In this document: positions 40,389 to 49,590 of the stretch, piece after piece
Layout of the letters: each line of letters begins with the position of its first letter
How positions within the stretch are numbered: the stretch's first letter is position 1
Assembly: GCA_031288535.1 (NCBI GenBank)
Contig: JAITRF010000150.1
Coordinates: 1-56,351, forward strand
Origin: Desulfovibrio sp.
GTDB taxonomy: Bacteria; Desulfobacterota; Desulfovibrionia; Desulfovibrionales; Desulfovibrionaceae
Reading direction: 5' to 3'
Length of the DNA: 56,351 nt
The notes under the pieces: model-generated
Databases searched by the model: none
What the model saw: only the letters and a program-made list of their open reading frames with translations
Told to the model about the DNA's origin: nothing
Made by a program: the position numbers and the translations under genes

Positions 40389-42728
40389 ATGGAACAGGCA
40401 TTACTCCACGACCTTGAATCCAGATGCACCCAGGAAGAAGCGCCGGCCTGCCGGAGCATGTGCCCCCTGCATGTGGACGGGCGGGACTTCGCCCGGTTCA
40501 TGGGCGAGGGCCGGTTCGACGAGGCCCGCGCCGTCCTGGAGCGTTTCATGCCCCTGGCCGGGCTGTGCGCCTTTCTCTGCCAGGGGGAGTGTATGCCCCA
40601 TTGCCGCAGGGCGGAAACAGACACGGGCGTGAACCTGCCCATGCTGGAACGCGCCTGCGCTCTGCACTCCCGTCCGGGCAAAGCCATGCCTCTGCCCGCC
40701 TCGGGCAAAAGCGCGACTCTCGCGGGATCAGGACTCTCCTCCCTCTGCCTGGCCTTTGAGCTGGGGAAAAAAGGCTGCAAGGTCAAGATCGTACACACCG
40801 GGGAAGCGGGCCAGGCCCTTGCCGCCCGCGCTTCGGACCTGCTGCCCCGGGGCGCCCTGTCCGGGGCGATGGAGCGGCTTCTGGCCCTGCGCGTCAGCTT
40901 CGAGCGGGTGGACGACTTTTCTCCCGATCTCTGCGCGACCCTGCTCCGGGAAAACAAGATCCTCTACCTGGGTCTGGACGACCCGGCCCTCGACTTCCGC
41001 CTGTCCGCCTTCGGGCTTGAGCACCCCGGCGATCCGCTGACCCTGGAAACAGCGATCCCCGGAATCTTCGCGGGCGGGGCCGGGATTTCCTTCATCAAGG
41101 CCGCGGCGGCGGGCAGACGGGCGGCGGGTTCCATAACGCGCTTCATGCAGGGGGTTTCTCCTTCCTCGGCCCGCGCGGGCGAGGAGGTCTATCCCACAAA
41201 ACTCTTTACCGATCTCTCAAGGGTTTTGCCGGTTCCTCCGGTGGAGGCCGCCGACCCGAAAACGCCGACGCTTGCGGAAGCGGCGGCGGAAGCCGCCCGC
41301 TGCATCCAGTGCTCCTGCCTGGCCTGCGTGGAAAAATGCGCCTGGATGGCCCGCTACGGCGCCTATCCCAAACGTTACGCCAGGGAAATCTACAATACCC
41401 TGGCCATGAAGGTCGGGCACCGCCGCGCCAATGCCCAGATCAACTCCTGCACCCTGTGCGGCCTGTGCGCCGCCGTCTGCCCGAACGGAGCGGACATGGG
41501 CAGGTTTTGCGCCGAAGCGCGAAAAGAGATGGTGTCCAGCCGGCACATGCCCGCCTCGGCCCATGAGTTCGCCCTGGAAGACATGGTTTACAGCAACAGC
41601 CCGGAAGTGGCCTTCTACCGCCACCAGCCGGGCCATGAACGTTGCCGCTACGCCCTTTTCCCCGGCTGCCGGCTGCCGGCCTCCCTGCCGGAACAGACCG
41701 GGAAACTTTATGCCTTTCTCGCCCGGAACCTGGAAGGAGGGGTGGGATTTTTTTTCCGGTGCTGCTCCATGCCCGCGAAATGGTCGGGCCGCCCCCTCCT
41801 GACCGCATCCTGCGCGGCCGGGCTGCGTGAGACCTGGGAAGAGGCCGGGCGCCCGGAACTGATCCTGGCCTGCCCCGCCTGCGCTCTCTTCTTCTCGGCG
41901 GAGCTTGCGGAGATACCGATCAAATCGCTTTGGGAAACCCTCGCCGCTCTTCCCCTGCCGGATACGGCCCGCGCCCTTGACGGGGTTCTGGCCCTGCATG
42001 ACCCCTGCACGGCCAGAGACAGGCCGGATCTCGCCGAAGCCGCGCGTTCCCTGGCCCTGCGCCTCGGGCAAAAAACGGAAGACCTGCCCTTGAGCCGCGG
42101 GTTTACCCGCTGTTGCGGATACGGGGGTCTGTCTCTCTTTGCCAACCCGGAAGTCGGCGCGGAAATCTCCCGCAGCCGGCTTGGCGATACGGACAAGGAC
42201 CTGCTCTGCTGGTGCGTCATGTGCCGGGAAAGCCTGCGCTCGGCCGGGATGCGCGCCCTGCATTTTCTCGATTTGCTCTTTCCCGGAGAGAAAGACCCCG
42301 CCGTCCGCCCGGCGCCGGGCATCTCGACCCGGCAAGAAAACGCTCTGGCCTTTCGCCGCGCAATGTTGCAAAATTTCTGGAACGAAGAAGACGAGGTCGC
42401 AGGCATGGAACCCGCAATTTTCAGCATGGACGGAGAGGTGGCCGAAAAACTGGAAGCGCGCCGCATCCTGCGCTCGGACGTCGAAAAAGTGCTTCTGCAC
42501 TCCAAGGAAAAAGGCGCGCAGTTCCGCAACCCGCAAAGCGGCCGCATCTTGAGCTGCCTGCGCCCCAAACAGGTCACTTTCTGGGTGGAGTACAGCGAAA
42601 ACGCGGACGGCTCTTTTACCGTCCACAACGCCTACTGCCACCGTATGCGCGTGCCGGGAACCCCGGGTGAGGGGCTGCCGACGGCCGTAATTCTGGAAGG
42701 CTTTGACCCCCAGGGAGGCCGGGTGTGA
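40389..42728 (+). CDS. Fe-S/flavin 'dicluster' oxidoreductase with CCG (HdrB-like) domain
   Basis: A 779-residue cytosolic protein of composite build. The N-terminal CRSMCPLHVDGRDF...CAFLCQGECMPHC resembles the Fe-S domain of GltD/DPD. Next is a pyridine-nucleotide-oxidoreductase-like Rossmann region with a degenerate AGSGLSSLCLA. Two ferredoxin-type clusters follow (CIQCSCLACVEKC, CTLCGLCAAVCPNG, about 305-360). Then come CCG/HdrB-like motifs (HDPCTARDRP, FTRCCGYGGLSLF, WCVMCRESL) and a C-terminal extension. It probably shuttles electrons to or from Mop. From memory, similar proteins are named dicluster-binding oxidoreductases near Sec/Mo loci. The AAGGAG is 16 bases from the chosen ATG. Confidence 0.85.
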   Translation: MEQALLHDLESRCTQEEAPACRSMCPLHVDGRDFARFMGEGRFDEARAVLERFMPLAGLCAFLCQGECMPHCRRAETDTGVNLPMLERACALHSRPGKAMPLPASGKSATLAGSGLSSLCLAFELGKKGCKVKIVHTGEAGQALAARASDLLPRGALSGAMERLLALRVSFERVDDFSPDLCATLLRENKILYLGLDDPALDFRLSAFGLEHPGDPLTLETAIPGIFAGGAGISFIKAAAAGRRAAGSITRFMQGVSPSSARAGEEVYPTKLFTDLSRVLPVPPVEAADPKTPTLAEAAAEAARCIQCSCLACVEKCAWMARYGAYPKRYAREIYNTLAMKVGHRRANAQINSCTLCGLCAAVCPNGADMGRFCAEARKEMVSSRHMPASAHEFALEDMVYSNSPEVAFYRHQPGHERCRYALFPGCRLPASLPEQTGKLYAFLARNLEGGVGFFFRCCSMPAKWSGRPLLTASCAAGLRETWEEAGRPELILACPACALFFSAELAEIPIKSLWETLAALPLPDTARALDGVLALHDPCTARDRPDLAEAARSLALRLGQKTEDLPLSRGFTRCCGYGGLSLFANPEVGAEISRSRLGDTDKDLLCWCVMCRESLRSAGMRALHFLDLLFPGEKDPAVRPAPGISTRQENALAFRRAMLQNFWNEEDEVAGMEPAIFSMDGEVAEKLEARRILRSDVEKVLLHSKEKGAQFRNPQSGRILSCLRPKQVTFWVEYSENADGSFTVHNAYCHRMRVPGTPGEGLPTAVILEGFDPQGGRV

Positions 42729-42937
42729 AAAGCGAAAGCGGAGATGTCCGGGCCGAGGGCTGGATCTGCGCGAAGTGCGGCGTGGCTCTGGAACTTCTGC
42801 CCGCGGACGCGACCTACATGGGCAGTTCCTTTCAGGTGGACCTGCCGCGTTGCCCGGTATGCGGGCTCACCTTCATTCCCCCGGACCTGGCCGAGGGGAA
42901 AATGCTGGAAGTGGAGAAACTGCTTGAAGACAAATAG
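42725..42937 (+). CDS. Small CxxC...CxxC redox/zinc-ribbon protein (DVU_1557-like)
   Basis: A 70-residue protein whose GTG start overlaps the dicluster gene stop (GTGA). Two knuckles, ICAKCG and CPVCG, about 28 residues apart, suggest a rubredoxin-like iron or a zinc ribbon. The C-terminal helix LEVEKLLEDK is charged. It matches what I recall as the DVU_1557 family redox protein, function unassigned. It may be the small electron carrier of the cluster. Confidence 0.8.
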   Translation: MKSESGDVRAEGWICAKCGVALELLPADATYMGSSFQVDLPRCPVCGLTFIPPDLAEGKMLEVEKLLEDK

Positions 42938-42993
42938 TTCGCCGCCCGCGCGCGGCGGAGAAAATACGGCCCGGCGCCGGACGGGAAGGGATT

Positions 42994-43443
42994 ATGGATG
43001 ACACGCAGGCCATGCTGCTGGAATTGTCCGGCAAAGGATACAGTTGCGCCCAGATCGTGATCATCGGGGGTTTGCGCCTCATGGGGAGGGAAAACGCCGA
43101 TCTGACGCGGGCCATGGGGGGGCTCGCCATGGGCGTGGGCGGAAGCGGGGAGGTCTGCGGCGCCCTGGCCGGGGCCGTATGCCTGCTTTCCCTGCACACC
43201 GGGAAGGGGCTGGACCACGAATACCCCCACCCGGATCACGCCCTGATCATGGATGAGCTCGTGCAATGGTTCCGCGCGGAAATACGCGCGGGCGGCGCGC
43301 TTACCTGCGAGGCGATTCTGGACTCGCCGGACCGCGTCATGAACGGCCGGCTTTGCGGCAGGCTTATCGCCTCCGCCTGGACCAGGGCGCTGGAACTTTT
43401 GGCGAACTACGGCATCGATCCTTGCCTTGGGCTGCCGCAATAA
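42994..43443 (+). CDS. C_GCAxxG_C_C family redox protein (DVU_1555-like)
   Basis: A 149-residue protein from ATG 42994 (AAGGGA upstream). Spaced cysteines follow the C_GCAxxG_C_C family pattern: GYSCAQIV near 18, EVCGALAGAVC near 55-65, LTCEAIL near 108 and RLCGRLI near 122. The family is thought to bind Fe-S clusters or act in redox chemistry, with no fixed reaction. Its TAA stop is part of the ribosome-binding segment of the next gene. Confidence 0.85.
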   Translation: MDDTQAMLLELSGKGYSCAQIVIIGGLRLMGRENADLTRAMGGLAMGVGGSGEVCGALAGAVCLLSLHTGKGLDHEYPHPDHALIMDELVQWFRAEIRAGGALTCEAILDSPDRVMNGRLCGRLIASAWTRALELLANYGIDPCLGLPQ

Positions 43444-43453
43444 GGAATTTCTG

Positions 43454-44881
43454 ATGAAAACCCGGTCTCTTGCAAACGCGCCCGAGGCCCGGCTGCCGAT
43501 CCCCGAAAGACAAAGCCTCTGCCCGGTCTGTCTGAAAACCCTGCCAGCCGAACTTGTGCGGCGCGAAGACAGCGTTTTTCTCCTCAGGACCTGTCCGGAG
43601 CACGGGGAATTCTCCGGTCTGCTCTGGAAAGGCGAACCCGGTTTCGACGCGTGGGCGCGGCCGAGAAACACCCCTCCCCGCCTGCCCGCGGCGACGGCCG
43701 CCGACAAGGGCTGTCCGCGCGACTGCGGCCCCTGCCCCGAGCACAGGCAGACAGCCTGTACCGTGCTCTTCGAGATTACCCGGCGCTGCAACCTGAACTG
43801 CCCGGTCTGCTTCGCCTCCTCCGGCGGTGAGCAAGCGGACGGGCTGAAAGTGGAAGACCTCGGGCAACGCCTGCATCGCATCCGCGCCCTGGCCGGGGAG
43901 GTGGTGCTGCAATTCTCCGGCGGGGAGCCGACCCTGCATCCGGGCCTGCCGGAGATGATCAGGCTGGCGCGTTCTCTCTTCCCGGCCGTGCAGTTGAACA
44001 CCAACGGGGTTCTCCTCGGGCGGGATGCGGATTTGGCCCGCATTCTGGCCGATTCCGGCCTGTCCTGGGTTTTTCTGCAGTTTGACGGCACGACGGACGA
44101 CATCCACATGAAACTGCGCGGGCGGCCTCTGCTGGATGTCAAACTTGAGGCCGTACGCCGCTGCCGGGAAGCCGGGCTTCCTGTGGTCCTGGTTCCGACC
44201 CTGGCCGCGGGCGTGAACGACAAGGACCTGGGCAACCTCTTGCGCCTTGGCCTTTCCCTGGCGCCGACGGTACGCGGACTGCATCTTCAGCCCATGACCC
44301 TGTCGGGGCGCAACCTGCCGGGACGGGAAAATCCGGATTCATACCTCACCCTGCCGGAAACCTTGCAGGCCGTTTGCGCGCAAAGCGACGGGCTCGTGCG
44401 TCCCGAACACGCCTTTGCGCCCTGCTGCGAACATGAACGCTGCTCCTTCCATTTCCGCTACAGAAAAACCCCGTCGGGCAAGCTCATTCCCCTGCGCGGG
44501 CCGGAAGGCGAATGTTGTTCGCCGCATTCAGGCCTTGACGCCTGCTGTTCCCCGGCCGGAGAAGGCGGGCGCGCCGAAGGCGGCTCTCTCGCGGATCCGG
44601 CCGGCGCCGACGGCGCGCGGCGGGCCGTGGAAGCGGTCCGCCGCGCTTGGGAAGCAGGGGAGGCGGCAGGCGGAGGCGATGCCTTTGACGCCTTTATCGC
44701 CAAAGCGCGCTCGGAAATTTTCAGCATAACCTGCATGGCCTTTCAGGACTGCCGAAACGTGGAGCTGGAGCGCCTGCGCGGCTGCTGCGTCTTCGTCTAC
44801 GTCCACCCGGACAGGCTCGTCCCCTTTTGCGCCTACAACATGACCTCCCTGGACGGAACCCCCCTGCACAGGCACGTCTGA
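43454..44881 (+). CDS. Cys-rich radical SAM protein of the molybdo-enzyme cluster (TrsS-like)
   Basis: 475 residues from ATG 43454 with AAGGA seven bases upstream. An N-terminal zinc-knuckle-like CPVC...CPEHG part precedes the radical SAM core: CNLNCPVC near 112-119 and QFSGGEPTLHPGLPEM. Two further regions carry CC pairs, PCCEHERC and GECCSP/DACCSP, followed by a C-terminal SITCMAFQDCRN...RGCCVFVYV...PFCAYN stretch; together these could ligate auxiliary Fe-S clusters. It resembles what I recall as TrsS, named (seleno)protein; here the equivalent positions are Cys and no in-frame TGA is used. The substrate is unknown. It is probably a cofactor- or peptide-modifying enzyme for the cluster. Confidence 0.85.
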   Translation: MKTRSLANAPEARLPIPERQSLCPVCLKTLPAELVRREDSVFLLRTCPEHGEFSGLLWKGEPGFDAWARPRNTPPRLPAATAADKGCPRDCGPCPEHRQTACTVLFEITRRCNLNCPVCFASSGGEQADGLKVEDLGQRLHRIRALAGEVVLQFSGGEPTLHPGLPEMIRLARSLFPAVQLNTNGVLLGRDADLARILADSGLSWVFLQFDGTTDDIHMKLRGRPLLDVKLEAVRRCREAGLPVVLVPTLAAGVNDKDLGNLLRLGLSLAPTVRGLHLQPMTLSGRNLPGRENPDSYLTLPETLQAVCAQSDGLVRPEHAFAPCCEHERCSFHFRYRKTPSGKLIPLRGPEGECCSPHSGLDACCSPAGEGGRAEGGSLADPAGADGARRAVEAVRRAWEAGEAAGGGDAFDAFIAKARSEIFSITCMAFQDCRNVELERLRGCCVFVYVHPDRLVPFCAYNMTSLDGTPLHRHV

Positions 44882-45090
44882 CGTCCGGTCGCGACCGACA
44901 GGGTCGACGGCAAACCTTCTGACGCCCGGTTACGGCCGACAGGGTCGACAGCAAACCCGTCTGACGTCCGGTTACGACCGACAGGATCGACGGCAAACCT
45001 GCCTGACGTCCGGTTGCGCCCGACAGGGTCGACAGCAAACCCGTCTGACGCCCGATTGCGGCCGACAGGGGACAGGGCCGACAGCAAATT
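44879..45090. repeat. 42-bp tandem repeat array (about five units)
   Basis: Units begin TGACG(T/C)CCGGTT at 44879, 44920, 44962, 45004 and 45046, spaced 41, 42, 42 and 42 bases. Each contains CCGACAGGGTCGAC and GGCAAACC. The first unit starts exactly at the TGA stop of the radical SAM gene, and the array ends about 70 bases before the next start codon. Units alternate between two variants (T/C at position 6, G/A in the GTCGACGG/GTCGACAG step). Confidence 0.85.
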
Positions 45091-45159
45091 AAGTTGACCG
45101 TCTTGCCGTTGTGTGTAAAATACTTCCATCCCAAGCGGGATTGCAAGGACGTTGAAACG

Positions 45160-48150
45160 ATGGGCAGGACGGAAAGAGCGCACACCCGCGCCGGGATGAT
45201 ATATTTCGACGCCAAAGACCATGAGCTTCTGCAAATGGTCAACGACTTTCTGGGGCGCGGCAAAGACTTCGCCGAGCAGGGCGAGCAAAGCGCGTTCTAT
45301 CCCATCCTGCATCCGCACGGCATAAAGGAACTCGCCCAATCCCAGGAAATCCGCGTGGCCTACGCCCTGGTCAACCTTCTGGACACCATAGAGGAAGGCC
45401 AGGCCCAGGAAAGGATCCGCGCCCTCCAGTCCCTGCACACGGAAGTCCTGGCCGTTCCCGGAAGCTCCTTTCGTTACAACACCGGCCGGGTGCTCATCCA
45501 GATCATGAAGAGCCTGATCCGGGCGCACGGCAACATTGAGGAACAACTCAAGCTGGCCCGTGATTTCCGGCGCGCTTCCACGGGCACGCGGCGCATAGTC
45601 AGACGCATGCTGCGCCGCTATTATCTGCTGGAGATGCCCGAGCAATGGAATCAGGTGGCCTTTGACAACCACGTGCACGACGCCCACACCAAAGGCCGCA
45701 AATCCCCCACCCACCTGATCATGGACGCCTGGATCAAGGGTCTGCGCAAACTGGACGTGGCCTATTACAATTTCGTCGAGCCGGGCACCATCGCCGAAGT
45801 TTTGCAGGCCTCGGAGATACTGGGCATCAGGGTGCGCGTGGGACTGGAGTTTCAGGTCCGTTTCCGCAATCGCCTGCTCCAGCTTTCCTGGCAGCCGCGC
45901 GGTTTTCGCAGTCTTGCGGAAATACAGCAGTTCTTTCGGGAAAAGCCGGTGCGGGACCTCATGGACATGGGCCGCGCGGCTTCCCTTTACCACCACCGCT
46001 ACGTCCTGGCCCTGCTGGCCCGCTATAACGAGCGCCTGCGCTTCGAACTCGGCGATATGCACGCGATCGAGCTTGCCGAGATAAGCGAGGAAGACCTTCT
46101 GTCCGCCGTAGGCAGCGGGCAGACCTCGCGCATTCATCTCGCCGAACTGGTCCTGAAGCGCCTCCACACCGCCTGCGCCGCCAAATACCCGCACGCGGAA
46201 GCCTGCGCCCTGACGGCGGACCAGATCATCCGCGACTGGTTCGGCAAGGAAAAAAACCCCGATATCCCCCTGCCCACCGACCCGGAAGAAGAAACGCGCC
46301 TGCCGGACATCATGCGCATCGAACCCGCCGCCCTGATTGAAATTCTCAGCTCCACCCGCAGCCTTTCGTACATCACCCTGAACCTCAACAATCTGAACGT
46401 CGAGGACGTGCTGGAACTTCTCTACAGCGCCAAAGGCCGGGTCACCCACCTGGAGATGTACAACCACAAAAATTATGAAGACGGCCGGATGGGAGACTTG
46501 GCGGAGATCAGCGCCCTGCAGGCGGCGATCAACGAAGGCAGCGCCGTGGCCTTGAAACGTCTGATCCGCAATATCATCTACCGGCGGGAAAGCCGGGAGG
46601 AGGCCGAAAACGACGCCCGCCGCCCCATTTTGCTGGAGATCCTGCGCAATATATCAAAACTGCAGGACTACTACGCCGGCACCCCCCTGGGAACACGCAT
46701 CGGCAGCGATTCCACCAGCCGCTCTGCCATGCTGCAAGGCATGGGCTTCGCCTTTATCGAAACCCTGCCCGCGCGCACGCAACGGTTCCTGCTGAAAAGA
46801 GAATCCAATTACCGCTTCATCCCCTTCAGTCAGGCGCTGCACTACAAGGTGACATACAGCCTGAAGCTGCACCATGCCCTCGGGCTGCCCCTGACCCGCG
46901 CTTTGCGCAGGCTGCCCGGGTTTTCCAACTTCGGCAAACTCAAACGCGCCACCTGGCAGGTGGATGAAAAAACCGCCCGCTACCGGAAAGACGCGAAGGA
47001 CGTCGCCGCCATCGGGGGAATCTCGCGCGAAAAGACGCTTTCCTGCCCGGAACCGGCCCGCGCGGGCCGTTCTCCCGGTCCGGCCTACCTGAACAGCACC
47101 CTGACCAACGTGCTGAAGGTGCTGGCCGGCTTCGCCCTGACCGTGCTCACCTTCCAGTACACCCAATCCTGGCAGGTGCTGGCCTGGGGAGGGCCGATAA
47201 TCTGGTTCGGCATCACGGGCTTTCGCAACGTCCTGCAGGCCGTGATGGGCGGAGGGGGGCTGCGCCGCTCTCCCCTGTTGCGCTGGAACGACTACCTGAG
47301 TTGGACGCGGCTTTGCGATTCCCTGTTGTTCACGGGCATCTCCGTGCCCCTGCTCGAACTGGGGGTCCGCCTTGTCCTGCTCGAGGGCGTCCTGCACATG
47401 AATTCCCTTGACCACACCTTCCTCTTCTACACGATCATGAGCCTGATCAACGGACTCTATATATCCAGCCACAATATTTTCCGCGGTCTGCCGCAGGAGG
47501 CGGTGATCGGCAACCTTTTCCGCAGCGTGGCCGCCATTCCGGTATCCGTGTTCTACAACTGGATCGCTCTGCAGATTTTCACCAGCCTCGGCTGGCCCGC
47601 GCTTTATCTGGCGCAGATGGCGGCCGTGCTTTCCAAGCTGGCCTCGGACACCGTGGCCGCCATGATAGAAGGACTGGCCGACAAGATGGAATACCTGCGC
47701 CGGCGCCACTGGGATTACCTGGACCGTTTCGAGCAGCTTTTCGCCTCTTACGCGCGCCTGGAAGTGCTCATGCCCGAGGAGGACATGCTGGATCTGCTGC
47801 GCAGACCCAACGGCCGGATCAAGGAGGCCGGGCGCGAGGCGGAAGAACTGGAAACGACCATCATCATCAACGCCCTGGACCTCCTGTATTTCTGGATGTT
47901 CCAGCCGCGGGCGCGCAGCACGCTCAAACGCCTGCTCCCGGACATGACGGAAGACGAACGCGTCATCTTCGCCAATTCCCAGCTCATCCTCACCCGTGTG
48001 CGCGCAATAAGCCAGATGCTCGTGGACGGACTCATGGGGCCGAACTTCGCAAGACCCCTGGCTTTCTATCTGGCGAGACACGAGGAATACCTGAGAGACA
48101 TGTCCAAGCTTACGGGCATAAGTTTGACAGGCGTTTACCTGCAAAAGTAA
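45160..48150 (+). CDS. Large PHP-like and membrane-domain protein, unknown function
   Basis: 996 residues from ATG 45160 (AAGGA 10 bases upstream). The N-terminal ~600 residues are soluble. They contain FDNHVHDAHTKGR near 168, KLDVAYYNFVEPG and GIRVRVGLEFQVRF, arranged like a PHP-type metallohydrolase (HxH, then a barrel strand with Glu). About six hydrophobic segments at roughly 650-835 form a membrane domain. A helical cytosolic tail follows (MPEEDMLDLLRRPNG...). I do not recognise the whole family. The combination suggests a membrane-anchored phosphoesterase or lipid-related enzyme, but that is inference. It is followed by the aminotransferase at 27 bases. Confidence 0.85.
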   Translation: MGRTERAHTRAGMIYFDAKDHELLQMVNDFLGRGKDFAEQGEQSAFYPILHPHGIKELAQSQEIRVAYALVNLLDTIEEGQAQERIRALQSLHTEVLAVPGSSFRYNTGRVLIQIMKSLIRAHGNIEEQLKLARDFRRASTGTRRIVRRMLRRYYLLEMPEQWNQVAFDNHVHDAHTKGRKSPTHLIMDAWIKGLRKLDVAYYNFVEPGTIAEVLQASEILGIRVRVGLEFQVRFRNRLLQLSWQPRGFRSLAEIQQFFREKPVRDLMDMGRAASLYHHRYVLALLARYNERLRFELGDMHAIELAEISEEDLLSAVGSGQTSRIHLAELVLKRLHTACAAKYPHAEACALTADQIIRDWFGKEKNPDIPLPTDPEEETRLPDIMRIEPAALIEILSSTRSLSYITLNLNNLNVEDVLELLYSAKGRVTHLEMYNHKNYEDGRMGDLAEISALQAAINEGSAVALKRLIRNIIYRRESREEAENDARRPILLEILRNISKLQDYYAGTPLGTRIGSDSTSRSAMLQGMGFAFIETLPARTQRFLLKRESNYRFIPFSQALHYKVTYSLKLHHALGLPLTRALRRLPGFSNFGKLKRATWQVDEKTARYRKDAKDVAAIGGISREKTLSCPEPARAGRSPGPAYLNSTLTNVLKVLAGFALTVLTFQYTQSWQVLAWGGPIIWFGITGFRNVLQAVMGGGGLRRSPLLRWNDYLSWTRLCDSLLFTGISVPLLELGVRLVLLEGVLHMNSLDHTFLFYTIMSLINGLYISSHNIFRGLPQEAVIGNLFRSVAAIPVSVFYNWIALQIFTSLGWPALYLAQMAAVLSKLASDTVAAMIEGLADKMEYLRRRHWDYLDRFEQLFASYARLEVLMPEEDMLDLLRRPNGRIKEAGREAEELETTIIINALDLLYFWMFQPRARSTLKRLLPDMTEDERVIFANSQLILTRVRAISQMLVDGLMGPNFARPLAFYLARHEEYLRDMSKLTGISLTGVYLQK

Positions 48151-48177
48151 CCACTGGAAACAACAAAGGAGTATCTC

Positions 48178-49290
48178 ATGCCAAGCCTGCTTGACGGCGT
48201 CAAACCCACTCTGCTCATGGGGCCGGGCCCATCCTGCGTTTACGACGAAGTGTACGCCGCTCTGGGCAAACCGACCATCGGCCATCTGGACCCCTATTTC
48301 ATAAAGATCATGGACGCGGTGAAAGAAGACCTGAAGACCGCCGTAGGCACCGGCAACCGCCTGACCATGCCCATGTCCGGCACCGGCTCCTCCGGCATGG
48401 AGACCTGTTTCGTCAATCTGGTCGAGCCTGGGGACAAAGTGCTCGTCCTGACCAACGGCGTTTTCGGCAAACGCATGGAAGACGTGGCCGGGCGCCTGGG
48501 GGCGGAGGTGGATTCCATCCAGTTCGAATGGGGCACGCCCGTGCTTCCGGAAGAGGTGGAGAAGAAGCTCAAGGGCAAAAGCTACGCCATCGTGGCCGTG
48601 GTGCACGCCGAAACTTCCACGGGCGTGCGCAATCCGGTGGCCGAGGTGGGCAAGCTGGTCCGGCCCACAGGAGCGCTCTATCTCGTGGACTGCGTGACCA
48701 GCCTGGGCGGCATCCCGGTGCGCATGGACGAATGGGGAGCGGACGCCCTGTACAGCGGCACGCAAAAATGTCTTTCCTGTCCTCCGGGCCTCGCTCCCCT
48801 GTCCTTTTCCGATCGGGCCGTGGACAGGCTGAAGGCGCGCAAAAGCAAGGTGCCCAACTGGTATCTGGACCTCACCATGATCATGAATTACTGGGAAGGC
48901 AACACCCGCGCCTACCACCACACCGCGCCCGTCAACATGATCTATGCGCTCTACGCGGCCCTGCGCCATTTCCTTGAGGAGGGCCAGGACAAGGCCCACG
49001 CCAGACACCAAAACGCCCACGAGCTCCTTGTCGCGGGTCTGGAGAAACTCGGCATCTCGATGTATGTGGACAAGGCCAGCCGTCTGCCCATGCTGAACGC
49101 CGTGACCATCCCCCAGGGCGCGGACGACGCGGGCGTGCGCTCGCGCCTGCTCAGGGAATACGACATAGAAATCGGCAACGGCCTGGGACCGCTGGCCGGG
49201 AAGATCTGGCGCATCGGCCTCATGGGGCACACCGCCCGCCCGGAAAACGTGGACAGGCTGCTCAGCGCCCTTGCGGCCTGCATAAAATGA
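48178..49290 (+). CDS. Alanine-glyoxylate / serine-pyruvate-type aminotransferase
   Basis: A 370-residue class V PLP aminotransferase. It shows LLMGPGPSCVYDEV near the N-terminus, MSGTGSSGMET (PLP phosphate), VVHAETSTGV, LVDCVTSLGG (Asp171 near the pyridine N) and Schiff-base Lys197 in SGTQKCLS. Family members transaminate alanine, serine or glyoxylate, or cleave phosphonopyruvate-like substrates. Substrate choice cannot be set from the sequence. AAAGGAG precedes the ATG by 7 bases. It probably shares an operon with the upstream 996-residue protein. Confidence 0.9.
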   Translation: MPSLLDGVKPTLLMGPGPSCVYDEVYAALGKPTIGHLDPYFIKIMDAVKEDLKTAVGTGNRLTMPMSGTGSSGMETCFVNLVEPGDKVLVLTNGVFGKRMEDVAGRLGAEVDSIQFEWGTPVLPEEVEKKLKGKSYAIVAVVHAETSTGVRNPVAEVGKLVRPTGALYLVDCVTSLGGIPVRMDEWGADALYSGTQKCLSCPPGLAPLSFSDRAVDRLKARKSKVPNWYLDLTMIMNYWEGNTRAYHHTAPVNMIYALYAALRHFLEEGQDKAHARHQNAHELLVAGLEKLGISMYVDKASRLPMLNAVTIPQGADDAGVRSRLLREYDIEIGNGLGPLAGKIWRIGLMGHTARPENVDRLLSALAACIK

Positions 49291-49329
49291 CGCGGCCCCG
49301 TTTTCTTAATCGCCACGGGTCCCGCGAAA

Positions 49330-49500
49330 CCAGGGCTAACGCATCTAAAATTTTATATTGTTAATTAAGAATATTATGATACACACCTTTGAGATTCGCA
49401 ACGGCGGCAAAGCCGCCTTGCTCCTTACGAAGCCTGCGGCTTCGGGCGATGCTTGCGCATCGCGGCAGGGCTGACGCATCTTATTGCGTCAGCCCTGCCG
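49330..49500 (-). repeat. Type-2 hairpin element, full inverted copy
   Basis: The reverse complement of the element at 29733-29901. The AT-rich half (CTAAAATTTTATATTGTTA) comes first, then CTCCTTACGAAGCCTGCGGC, the GCGATGCTTGCGCATCGC hairpin and the terminal GGGCTGACGCA...TGCGTCAGCCC stem. Confidence 0.8.
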
Positions 49501-49590
49501 CGAAACATGCAAGACTGGACCTTGCAGGCTCCTGATGATATACCCCGCGAACCGCAATTTTCCCGCCGCGCGGCGGCATAGCAACGGGGG

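Noticed and set aside
43454..44881. Selenocysteine in the radical SAM protein
   Set aside because: Related proteins are recalled as (seleno)proteins, but here the key positions are ordinary Cys codons, and the only TGA considered is the terminal one with no evident SECIS after it; the tandem array begins there instead.
44879..45090. CRISPR array
   Set aside because: The units are contiguous tandem copies with no unique spacers and no cas genes nearby.
46654..49230. An 858-codon open frame antisense to the 996-residue protein and the aminotransferase
   Set aside because: The aminotransferase is clearly coding on the other strand, and the antisense frame shows no motif or ribosome site.
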